Positions 42,640 to 49,572 of a stretch of 64,000 nucleotides of DNA are shown here, piece by piece. The position numbers were made by a program, and so were the translations under genes. Positions within the stretch are counted from its first letter, which is position 1, and every line of letters starts with the position of its first letter. The stretch is taken from contig JAGOMA010000017.1 of the NCBI GenBank assembly GCA_017993775.1, forward strand, positions 1-64,000, read 5' to 3'. The notes under the pieces are model-generated. The model saw only the letters and a program-made list of their open reading frames with translations. It was not told the DNA's origin and searched no databases. Source of the stretch: Chloroflexota bacterium. GTDB taxonomy: Bacteria; Chloroflexota; Anaerolineae; Promineifilales; Promineifilaceae.

Positions 42640-43344
42640 ATGGAAGCATTAGGTATAAATATTGGCTATCTCATCATGCAGATTTTGGGCATCACGGTCC
42701 TATTGCTGCTATTGAAGGGTTTGGCTTTTAGTCCAATTTTACGTGTTTTAGACGAACGTAAAGCTCGGATCGCCAAAGGGCTCGAAGATGCCCGTCAGGC
42801 TTCGATTGCTCGCGATAACGCCGATGCAGAAGCAAAGAAAATTTTGGATGCGGCGCGCGCTGAAGCGGCCAAGATACGTTCGGACGCAGCTGTCCAGGCT
42901 GAAGAAACCGCCAGCGGGATTTTGGCGAAGGCGAACGATGATGCCAAGGGTGTTTTAGTGGCTGCACGGGAAGATGCTGAGACGGAGCGAGATCGTATTT
43001 TGGCGGATTTGCGTGGGCAGGTTGCTGCGATTGCCATTGCGGCCGCAAATAAAATTGTTGGCGGTACTCTGGATGATGCGCGTCAACGGGCTTTAATTGC
43101 AGATTTCTTTGCTAAGGTTCCGGCCAGCGTCTCGTCAATGAGCGGAGATAAGGCTGTAATCACCAGCGCGTTACCTTTGACTGATGAAGAGAAGAAAAGC
43201 GCGAAAGCAGCACTCAAAGCGACTGACGTTGTTTTTAACGTAAATCCTGGCATTTTAGGCGGTCTGATTGTCCGCGTGGGAGATCAGGTTGTTGATGACA
43301 GTGTTGCTGGTCAGATGAATGCACTGCGGGATTCGTTAAAATAG
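42640..43344 (+). CDS. atpF: ATP synthase subunit b fused to the C-terminal domain of subunit delta
   Basis: The 234-residue protein starts as a normal subunit b: one membrane helix (about 8-28), then a long Ala/Glu/Arg coiled coil to about residue 150. The last 65 residues match the delta (OSCP) C-terminal domain: 'VITSALPLTDEEKKSAKAAL', 'NPGILGGLIVRVGDQVVDDSV' in parts and 'LRDSLK'. The delta N-terminal helical bundle, which grips F1 alpha, is missing. No atpH, A, G, D or C follows; a terminator does. Fusions of b with complete delta occur in actinobacteria, but this half-delta form is not one I know. Confidence 0.88.
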   Translation: MEALGINIGYLIMQILGITVLLLLLKGLAFSPILRVLDERKARIAKGLEDARQASIARDNADAEAKKILDAARAEAAKIRSDAAVQAEETASGILAKANDDAKGVLVAAREDAETERDRILADLRGQVAAIAIAAANKIVGGTLDDARQRALIADFFAKVPASVSSMSGDKAVITSALPLTDEEKKSAKAALKATDVVFNVNPGILGGLIVRVGDQVVDDSVAGQMNALRDSLK

Positions 43345-43391
43345 AATTCCCGTTTGCTGAAGGCTCTCGTTAGAGGACTGGAGAATGTGTA

Positions 43392-43418
43392 AGACGGCCG
43401 TTTCCCATACGGCCGTCT
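43392..43418. repeat. Inverted pair of ACGGCCGT palindromes
   Basis: AGACGGCCGT (43392-43401) and ACGGCCGTCT (43409-43418) flank a seven-base TTCCCAT loop, 48 bp after the atpF stop. The pair can form a ten-bp hairpin but has no T-run. A true terminator follows. Confidence 0.75.
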
Positions 43419-43433
43419 GCTAAACAACTGCCG

Positions 43434-43470
43434 AAAAAGGCCAGGGATAAAGCCGACCCTGGCCTTTTTT
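43434..43470 (+). terminator. Rho-independent terminator of the nuo-atp cluster
   Basis: AAAAAGGCCAGGG (43434-43446) pairs with CCCTGGCCTTTTT, ending in a T-run at 43470. It closes the F0 gene group, showing that no F1 genes follow. Confidence 0.9.
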
Positions 43471-43499
43471 CTTGCCACAAATCGGACAAGAGGAAATTG

Positions 43500-44741
43500 G
43501 TGAGCCAGATGAGTTTAATTTTGCCTGAAGAATTTATCGTGCCCGACTATGGCGGGCATACCATTGGCAATGTGCCGGCCACGATTGCTGCGTTGCTGGA
43601 TGCGCCGTTTGAAGGGTTACGGCCGTTAGCCAACTCCCTTTGGCAGCCTCTAGGCCGAGCCAGGCGGGTTGTATTATTCGTTGTCGATGCGCTCGGCTGG
43701 AATCTTTTTCAGCAGGAAAGGCAGCGTCTGTCAACTGTTTTTGACAGCGCACATGTCGAAGGCCAGATAACTTCCATATTCCCATCCACAACGGTTGCAG
43801 CCTTAAGCACCCTATGGAGTGGCCTGGCGCCGGCGCAGCATGGAATGTTGGGTTTGGAATTATTTATGCCCGATTTTGCCGTTACCATGCAAACTTTGGG
43901 CTTTACGCCAGCCTTCGACAAATACCCTGACGCCCTGGTCAAAGCCGGGTTGGTGCCGGAGACTTTCTTGCATGGACCCGGTTTTGCCGAGCAGTTGGCT
44001 GCCGCCGGAGTGTCATCTTATGCCTTCAAAGGGCTAGATATTGTCAATTCGGCGTTGAGTAAAATGCACGGCCGTGGCCTGGCAGGCAATTATGGCGTGC
44101 TTAGCGCAGCCGACATGTTTGTGCAAATACGGACCTTGTTAGAGGAAAAAGTTGGACAGCCGCTTTATGTGAATGCGTATTGGCCGACGATCGACACCAT
44201 GACCCACATCTATAATTGGGATCATCTGGCCGTGGCCGCCGAGTTTCGGGCGATCATGCAGCAGCTAGATAATGAATTATTGAGCAGCCTGAGTTTGGCT
44301 GCGCGACGCGACACAGTTTTTTTGTTGGTGGCCGATCATGGCCAGACACCCACACCACCCGAGCAGCAAATTTACCTGGAAGATCATCCTGATTTACGGC
44401 AGTTGTTGTTCATGGCGCCGGCCGGTGAGCCGCGAACCCCTTACTTGTATGTCAAGCACGGCCGTCAAGCAGAGGTGATGGACTACATCAAAACCAACCT
44501 TCATCAGGCTATGGTAGCCATACCCGCCGATCAGGCCTTATCTGCCGGGCTGATGGGACCATTGCCGCACACACCAACGGCTGCCGACCGGGTTGGCGAT
44601 GTAATCGTGACCATGCGATCCGGGTATGTTTTGCTAACGGAGAAGGAAAGGGAGTCGGCGAAAATTTTAGTGGCGCGACACGGTGGAATGACAGTGCCTG
44701 AAATGCAGGTACCCTGGGTGGGTTATCGTTTGGATGCGTAA
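43500..44741 (+). CDS. Alkaline-phosphatase-superfamily phosphodiesterase/nucleotide pyrophosphatase
   Basis: The 413-residue protein has the metal site of the superfamily: Asp in 'VLFVVDALGWNLF', nucleophile Thr or Ser in 'SIFPSTTVAALSTLWSG', 'YWPTIDTMTHIYNW' and 'LLVADHGQTPTPPEQ'. This is the type I phosphodiesterase/nucleotide pyrophosphatase (PF01663) pattern. There is no signal peptide, so it may act in the cytoplasm. The substrate is unknown. GTG 43500 is preferred because of AGAGG upstream. Confidence 0.85.
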   Translation: MSQMSLILPEEFIVPDYGGHTIGNVPATIAALLDAPFEGLRPLANSLWQPLGRARRVVLFVVDALGWNLFQQERQRLSTVFDSAHVEGQITSIFPSTTVAALSTLWSGLAPAQHGMLGLELFMPDFAVTMQTLGFTPAFDKYPDALVKAGLVPETFLHGPGFAEQLAAAGVSSYAFKGLDIVNSALSKMHGRGLAGNYGVLSAADMFVQIRTLLEEKVGQPLYVNAYWPTIDTMTHIYNWDHLAVAAEFRAIMQQLDNELLSSLSLAARRDTVFLLVADHGQTPTPPEQQIYLEDHPDLRQLLFMAPAGEPRTPYLYVKHGRQAEVMDYIKTNLHQAMVAIPADQALSAGLMGPLPHTPTAADRVGDVIVTMRSGYVLLTEKERESAKILVARHGGMTVPEMQVPWVGYRLDA

Positions 44742-44746
44742 AAACT

Positions 44747-44777
44747 AAAACAGGGCACGTATTCCGTGCCCTGTTTT
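44747..44777. terminator. Bidirectional terminator
   Basis: AAAACAGGGCACG (44747-44759) and CGTGCCCTGTTTT (44765-44777) form a 13-bp perfect stem with A- and T-runs on both sides. It serves the phosphodiesterase gene on the plus strand and overlaps the stop of the small minus-strand gene. Confidence 0.9.
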
Positions 44778-44920
44778 TATCTACCCCAACCTCTGCCGTA
44801 CCCGTTACGGCTGCTGGTAACTCGCCGTACCGGTGTTGACGACCGATGTGGCCGCAGTACCAGTAGAATCCCCAAAACTCCTAAAAACAATAACCCAGCG
44901 ACAAAAACTTCGATCCCCAT
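44777..44920 (-). CDS. Small membrane protein, function unknown
   Basis: The 47-residue product has one hydrophobic helix (about 3-24) followed by a basic, Arg- and Gly-rich tail. I chose the ATG at 44920 because GGAGG lies nine bases before it; a longer frame to 44962 lacks a site. No family is recognised. Its stop codon overlaps the bidirectional terminator. Confidence 0.45.
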   Translation of the reverse strand: MGIEVFVAGLLFLGVLGILLVLRPHRSSTPVRRVTSSRNGYGRGWGR

Positions 44921-45067
44921 ATCTCGTTGCCTCCGCTTCTGATATCGTTTTGATGTGCGCATTCATGCAGGAGTAGAAACAATATCTATTTAGTACTAGA
45001 GTACCAGGAGAAAATTACAAAAATTGTTACAAAGGGGTTTTGTTTTGCAGCAGTGGCTTGCGCCAGA

Positions 45068-45529
45068 TTAGACGGTTACGAGAGAATAAATGCAGTCGGC
45101 GATTCCCTGTACAACTTCTTTCACGGCCTGTTGGGCAACGGCCGTTAACGGCTCATCAAGACGCGTATTTTGTGGCTCAATTCCAATCAATGCCACTTCA
45201 CAGCCCAATTCAGTGGTCAGATAACGTCCCAGCATATACAACGGCATTGTGTGGCTGGAGGCGCTCAGCCCAGACGTTTCTTCCCAAGGTACCCAGCAAA
45301 TATCGCCAGGCTCTTTACCCATCAAAGCCATATCCACCAGCAGAACCACATCCGGACCAAAACGCCGAATCCGCCCTGTGTGGTTTTCGGGCGCATTGCC
45401 TCCTTCCAGAACGAGCACCTGGGAAGAGACTGCGGTCGGAAGCAGCAAGTTTAACTGCCGGGCGGCAATGATGCCGGCGGCGTCATCGCCATGCATCTCA
45501 TTGCCAACGCCAACAACCACCAACCGCAC
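45068..45529 (-). CDS. Hydrogenase maturation protease (HycI/HyaD, peptidase M52)
   Basis: The protein has the M52 features 'VVVGVGNEMHGDDAAGIIAA' in its first 25 residues with the nickel-binding acidic residue, a second Asp in 'LLVDMALMG', and His in 'SSHTMPLYMLG'. It trims the C-terminal tail of a [NiFe] hydrogenase large subunit after nickel insertion. A GTG at 45529, 16 bp after the ferredoxin stop, gives 153 residues, the usual length; the longer frame to 45670 would overlap the ferredoxin gene. Its substrate is surely the large subunit encoded in this operon. Confidence 0.88.
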   Translation of the reverse strand: MRLVVVGVGNEMHGDDAAGIIAARQLNLLLPTAVSSQVLVLEGGNAPENHTGRIRRFGPDVVLLVDMALMGKEPGDICWVPWEETSGLSASSHTMPLYMLGRYLTTELGCEVALIGIEPQNTRLDEPLTAVAQQAVKEVVQGIADCIYSLVTV

Positions 45530-45545
45530 AGGTTTACCCCGGTGA

Positions 45546-45968
45546 TTAGCTTGCTGGCGTCGTAATGTTTGCGTCAGCAAACTTGGCCATAAATTCTCGT
45601 AGATCATTTTCTGTGCCATAGGTGACGGTAAATGGCGTTTTATCCGTCGCCGCCAATTCCCACTCTTCATCTGACATTTCTATGCAGCTAAAACGGCAGC
45701 TTTCCACACACTGGGCGCAGTATGTGCAGCGATCCATGTGATATTTCATCACAAATCGCTTTTCTTTTTTATCGACGGTAATAATTTCAATCGCATTAGC
45801 CGGACAATCTTTGTTGCACAAGGCGCATCCTGTACACTTTTCGGGATTCCAATGCAATTTTCCACGTAAGCGAACAGGTGCGTCCAGCCGTTCAAAAGGA
45901 TATTTTTGGGTGATGGGCCGCTGCCAGATTGACTGCCAGACATCGCCTAACATTGTCGCGATTTTCAT
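45546..45968 (-). CDS. Group 4 hydrogenase ferredoxin-like subunit (NuoI/HycF/MbhN type)
   Basis: The 140-residue protein has two [4Fe-4S] motifs: Cys45, 48, 51, 55 in 'CTGCALCNKDCP' and Cys81, 84, 87, 91 in 'CTYCAQCVESC'. This matches NuoI and the MbhN/HycF subunits, which pass electrons from ferredoxin to the small subunit. The N-terminal 'FERLDAPVRLRGKL' is typical. It lies between the NuoH-like gene and the maturation protease. Confidence 0.92.
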   Translation of the reverse strand: MKIATMLGDVWQSIWQRPITQKYPFERLDAPVRLRGKLHWNPEKCTGCALCNKDCPANAIEIITVDKKEKRFVMKYHMDRCTYCAQCVESCRFSCIEMSDEEWELAATDKTPFTVTYGTENDLREFMAKFADANITTPAS

Positions 45969-45980
45969 AATGACTCCACG

Positions 45981-46901
45981 TTACACGAGTTGAAGCACAT
46001 AAAGGATCAGCCACTGAGCCAGAACCAGCACAGCGCCGTACCGCCACCACATGCCAACTGTCTGGTCTATTCGGAGACGGGTCATGAGTGATTGTAATCC
46101 AGCCAGAATCACCAAGATGCCTACCGTCTTAAGTAAAAAATAGATTGGGTTCCCCAGGCCACCGAGATAAAACGCAGTGATCAGAGTCAGACCGATGACC
46201 AATTCGACGCCCTTGCCCAGATGGAAAATCGCCAGCCCACGGCCGCTGTACTCGGTGAGTGCGCCGGCGACAATTTCGGTTTCTGCTTCAGGAGAATCGA
46301 AGGGTGGTAGCTCCAATTTGCCCATTAAGCCGATAAGCGCCACGATAAAACCGATGGGTTGAGTTATCAAGAACCAGGTGTGTGTTTGTGCATATTGATT
46401 GATGTCATGGATCTGCCAGCTTCGGGCGATCATTGCCGGACCTAACAAGGCCAACAGAAAGGGGGCTTCATAGGCAAATAGCTGGGTCAGTCCTCGGGTG
46501 GCCCCAACCAACGAGAACCGATCAGGCGTGTGCGCGCCGGCCAGACCGGTGCATAGCGTGAGCAAACTGAGCATGTAGATGGTGACGATCAGGTCTCCAG
46601 GGAAGCTGAAAGACGGCCGTATCCCGGCCATCGGCACATACAAAGCGGCTGTCAGCGCCCCTGCCAGGGCCACGAGCGGCAGCCCAATAAATAACACCGG
46701 GTTAACGCCGGTTGGCACCACTTCTTCTTTGGCCAACAGTTTCAGCGTATCGGCAAACGGTTGAAACCAACGCGGTCCAATCCGGTTTTGCAAACGGGCG
46801 ATTATTTTACGGTCGATCCATTCATAAAACAGTCCCAGAAAAACGACAAATAAACCGCCTGGGAAAAATAGTAGAGAGGTGATGCTTAAGACGCCTTCCA
46901 T
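45981..46901 (-). CDS. Group 4 hydrogenase NuoH-like membrane subunit (HycD/MbhM type)
   Basis: The 306-residue protein has about eight helices and the NuoH loops 'DRKIIARLQNRIGPRWFQP', 'DTLKLLAKEEVVP', 'LTQLFAYEAPFLLALLGP' and 'PPFDSPEAETEIVAGALTEYSG' in parts. It anchors the catalytic subunits to the membrane. I chose ATG 46901, which overlaps nothing and follows the large-subunit stop closely, with AAAGG upstream. A longer frame to 46961 would run into that gene. Confidence 0.93.
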   Translation of the reverse strand: MEGVLSITSLLFFPGGLFVVFLGLFYEWIDRKIIARLQNRIGPRWFQPFADTLKLLAKEEVVPTGVNPVLFIGLPLVALAGALTAALYVPMAGIRPSFSFPGDLIVTIYMLSLLTLCTGLAGAHTPDRFSLVGATRGLTQLFAYEAPFLLALLGPAMIARSWQIHDINQYAQTHTWFLITQPIGFIVALIGLMGKLELPPFDSPEAETEIVAGALTEYSGRGLAIFHLGKGVELVIGLTLITAFYLGGLGNPIYFLLKTVGILVILAGLQSLMTRLRIDQTVGMWWRYGAVLVLAQWLILYVLQLV

Positions 46902-46903
46902 AG

Positions 46904-48103
46904 TTACACCTTTCTCGCGTAGTAATCGATGCCAAATTGGCGCAAGCGTTCCCAGGTCCAACGGCCGTTGCCCTCATCCCCTGAAATCGTCACACCGCGA
47001 TCATTGCATGAAAAGCACGGGTCAATCCCCACCAGCAGCATAGGCACATCAGCCAGATGGTGGCCTATCGAAAGGCTCAACACCGAAGCCATGTTGCACA
47101 ATGTTGGCGTGCGCACTTTCAGCCGGTCTGGTTGTTCCCCGCCGGTGCTGCGAATGTAATAAAACACCTCGCCACGCGGCGCTTCCACTCGGCTGATCAC
47201 TTCACCCACTTTAATTTTTCGTGGGAACCGTTTCACCTGTAAATCGCCCGCCGGCAAGTTATCCAGAATTTCTCGAATCAATCGGAAGCTTTCAAACAAT
47301 TCTTTCAAACGTACCACAAACCGCGCTTCCAGGTCCCCGGCCGTTTCTACCACCATTTGCACCGGAAAATCGTCGTAGGCTGCATACGGGGCATCCACAC
47401 GGACGTCGCGGATAACTCCGGAAGCACGCGCCGTTGGCCCAACAATCCCCAAACGCTGCGCATCCCGCAGTCGCGTTGTGCCGATGCCGCGTGTCCGCTG
47501 CAAAAACATACTGTCTGAGGTGGCAACGGTTAAATAATGCTTGGTACGCTCTTCTAAAAAGTCGATGCCGGTTAAAATGACTTTGGCCTGCTCTGGCGAG
47601 ACATCGAACTTAACCCCGCCCAGTACGTTAGCTGAATAATTCACGCGATTGCCGGTCAACGCTTCCAAAATGTCCATAATCGTTTCCCGGTCGCGCCAGG
47701 AATACATGAACAATGTGTCGAAGCCTGCTTCGTGTGCGGCAACGCCGAACCACAAAAGATGGCTGTGAACCCGCTCCAATTCAGCCACGAGTACACGAAT
47801 GGCCTGAGCGCGGCGTGGAACGTCAACTTCGGCCAATTTTTCGACGCCTAATGAATAGGTAAGGGCGTGAATGTGTGAACAGATGCCGCAAATGCGCTCG
47901 ACCAGGTAGAGATTTTGCGTCCAATTGCGCGCTTCGGCGGCTTTTTCGATGCCTCGGTGCACATAACCCAGGCGCACGGTGGCGTCGGTGACAATTTCGC
48001 CATCGACGGCGAATTCGAAATGTCCCGGCTCTTTGAGGGCCGGATGCTGTGGGCCGATTGGAACAATAAATTTTTCTTTTGTAGGCATGGTAATAGTGGT
48101 CAT
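46904..48103 (-). CDS. [NiFe] hydrogenase group 4 large (catalytic) subunit
   Basis: The 399-residue protein is NuoD-like but has both nickel-binding Cys pairs: Cys72 and Cys75 in 'ERICGICSHIHAL', and Cys363 and Cys366 in 'GIDPCFSCNDR'. True NuoD lacks these. A 30-residue tail follows Arg369, the expected cleavage point of the maturation protease encoded in the operon. It should bind Ni-Fe(CN)2CO and reduce protons or oxidise H2. The motif 'DPCFSCNDR' is close to E. coli HycE. The ATG is preceded by a short gap after the NuoC-like gene. Confidence 0.95.
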   Translation of the reverse strand: MTTITMPTKEKFIVPIGPQHPALKEPGHFEFAVDGEIVTDATVRLGYVHRGIEKAAEARNWTQNLYLVERICGICSHIHALTYSLGVEKLAEVDVPRRAQAIRVLVAELERVHSHLLWFGVAAHEAGFDTLFMYSWRDRETIMDILEALTGNRVNYSANVLGGVKFDVSPEQAKVILTGIDFLEERTKHYLTVATSDSMFLQRTRGIGTTRLRDAQRLGIVGPTARASGVIRDVRVDAPYAAYDDFPVQMVVETAGDLEARFVVRLKELFESFRLIREILDNLPAGDLQVKRFPRKIKVGEVISRVEAPRGEVFYYIRSTGGEQPDRLKVRTPTLCNMASVLSLSIGHHLADVPMLLVGIDPCFSCNDRGVTISGDEGNGRWTWERLRQFGIDYYARKV

Positions 48104-48124
48104 GGTTTATTTCCTGCTGGCCTG

Positions 48125-48709
48125 TTAGGTTGCCGTGTGTTGGTTTTCTGAGTTGAATTCTTTGCGCAGAGGGTAGGTGTCTGCTGGCCAATCGTCGGGT
48201 AAAAAGAGATGGTCGGTATTGGGTGTGTTCAGGATGGTGATGCCCAGCATTTCAACCAGTTCGCGTTCAAAAAAGCTGGCGGAGGGGATGAGGGGGCAAA
48301 TGCTGGGGATAACGGCCGTTTCCCTTTTCACCCGTACCGACAGCGTTACCACGGCCGCGCCCTCGGCAAAATGGTAAAGAATCTCAATTTCGCCTGCTTC
48401 CGGCCCTAAATCCAAACCGGTGATGGTAATCAGGTAACCCCAATCGCCATCTAACAAAGTTTGCACAACTTCCAGAAGCTCGTCTGGATGAACAGAAATG
48501 TCTAATACGTCAGGACGGCCGTTTCCCGTTAACATAATGCGTCTTTTGGCATACGGGAAAATGAGCGGGTTTTCGCCGCTAACCAATGTTTTTTCACTTG
48601 GCTGTGGTTTGTTCAGCTTCTCTCGCCAGGTTTCCAGCAATTGTTCCACACGGTTTAATGCCTGTTCGGCTTGCGATTGCCCGGATTTGTCCTTAAATTC
48701 TGGCAGCAT
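48125..48709 (-). CDS. Group 4 hydrogenase NuoC-like subunit (MbhK/HycE N-terminal type)
   Basis: The 194-residue protein has the 30-kDa-subunit features 'LITITGLDLG', 'GEIEILYHFAEG', 'LSVRVKRETAVIPSICPLIPSASFFERELVEMLGI' in parts and 'LFLPDDWPADTYPLRKEF'. In E. coli HycE this is fused to the large subunit; here it is separate. An N-terminal extension of about 60 charged residues is not typical. Its ATG lies inside the end of the small-subunit gene (17-bp overlap) with GAGGAG upstream. Confidence 0.9.
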   Translation of the reverse strand: MLPEFKDKSGQSQAEQALNRVEQLLETWREKLNKPQPSEKTLVSGENPLIFPYAKRRIMLTGNGRPDVLDISVHPDELLEVVQTLLDGDWGYLITITGLDLGPEAGEIEILYHFAEGAAVVTLSVRVKRETAVIPSICPLIPSASFFERELVEMLGITILNTPNTDHLFLPDDWPADTYPLRKEFNSENQHTAT

Positions 48710-49220
48710 CGTAAATCTCCTCGGTTAACTGAGTAATGGCTGGTGGTTCAACCGGCGCGCCCTGTTGAATGGCGGTCAACAATTTCACCAGGCCGTCAAT
48801 AATCGCTTCCGGTCGCGGCGGGCAGCCCGGCACATACGCATCCACCGGAATCACTTCGTCGATGTGGCCAACTACGTTGTAACAGCCCTGGAAAACGCCG
48901 CCGGAAATTGCGCAAGAGCCTACCGCCACCACAAATTTCGGGTCAGGCATCTGCTCGTAAATTCGCAGCAAACGGTCCCGCGACTGGCGGGTGACCGGAC
49001 CGGTGCAAATCAGCACATCGGCGTGGCGAGGGCTGCCTTGCAGCTTCACGCCAAACCGCTCGGCGTCATACCGCGGTGTTAGCGTCGCCAAAATCTCGAT
49101 GTCGCAGCCGTTACACGAGCCGCTGTTGTAATGAATTAACCAGGGCGAGTTAATCCGTGCCCATTTTTTTACCTTCAGCAGCACATTGTTCCACTCGGTG
49201 GTCAAACTAAAATTTGTCAT
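48693..49220 (-). CDS. [NiFe] hydrogenase group 4 small subunit (NuoB/HycG/MbhJ type)
   Basis: The 175-residue protein has the four Cys ligands of the proximal [4Fe-4S] cluster: Cys36 and Cys39 in 'GSCNGCDIE', Cys103 in 'VGSCAISGG' and Cys133 in 'PGCPPRPE'. It is the electron-transfer partner of the large subunit. It starts 6 bp after the preceding membrane-subunit gene. Confidence 0.95.
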   Translation of the reverse strand: MTNFSLTTEWNNVLLKVKKWARINSPWLIHYNSGSCNGCDIEILATLTPRYDAERFGVKLQGSPRHADVLICTGPVTRQSRDRLLRIYEQMPDPKFVVAVGSCAISGGVFQGCYNVVGHIDEVIPVDAYVPGCPPRPEAIIDGLVKLLTAIQQGAPVEPPAITQLTEEIYDAARI

Positions 49221-49226
49221 GGTTTC

Positions 49227-49538
49227 TTACCCTAAAATCAAGGCCATCAGCGCTAAAATCAGCCCGGCCAGATACAAAGCGGCGATGGGAGAGGCTGTGC
49301 TGCTGCCTAACATCAGCACACCCAAATGTAGGATGGCAAAAAACAGGGCAATCACAAAAAACGGCCGGTACCCTGGCAGTCCAATTTGAAATGGCAGCGA
49401 TTCGCCGCCGGTATAAGCACTCGATTTATTGGCAGAAGGGTTGGCTGGCCCGGCCAACAGCTTGCCAAAGCCAGATAAAATGCCCACCAGAATAATGTAG
49501 AGCACAAAAGCAATCGGTGGAATTAGCAGAACACTCAT
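49227..49538 (-). CDS. Small membrane subunit in the MbhI/NuoA position
   Basis: The 103-residue protein has three hydrophobic helices (about 4-27, 57-77, 80-101) and a Gly/Ser/Glu loop 'SSAYTGGESLPFQ' between the first two, similar in position to the 'YECG' loop of NuoA. In archaeal MBH operons the gene between the MrpD-like and small subunits is mbhI. It most likely fills the same structural role, but sequence identity to either is weak. Confidence 0.65.
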   Translation of the reverse strand: MSVLLIPPIAFVLYIILVGILSGFGKLLAGPANPSANKSSAYTGGESLPFQIGLPGYRPFFVIALFFAILHLGVLMLGSSTASPIAALYLAGLILALMALILG

Positions 49539-49572
49539 TCAATCACTCCTATAACCGACCCGCTTCGAGCGG

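Noticed and set aside
43392-43418. The hairpin after atpF as a rho-independent terminator
   Set aside because: It lacks a T-run and is simply two facing copies of the ACGGCCGT family; a proper terminator lies 16 bp further on.
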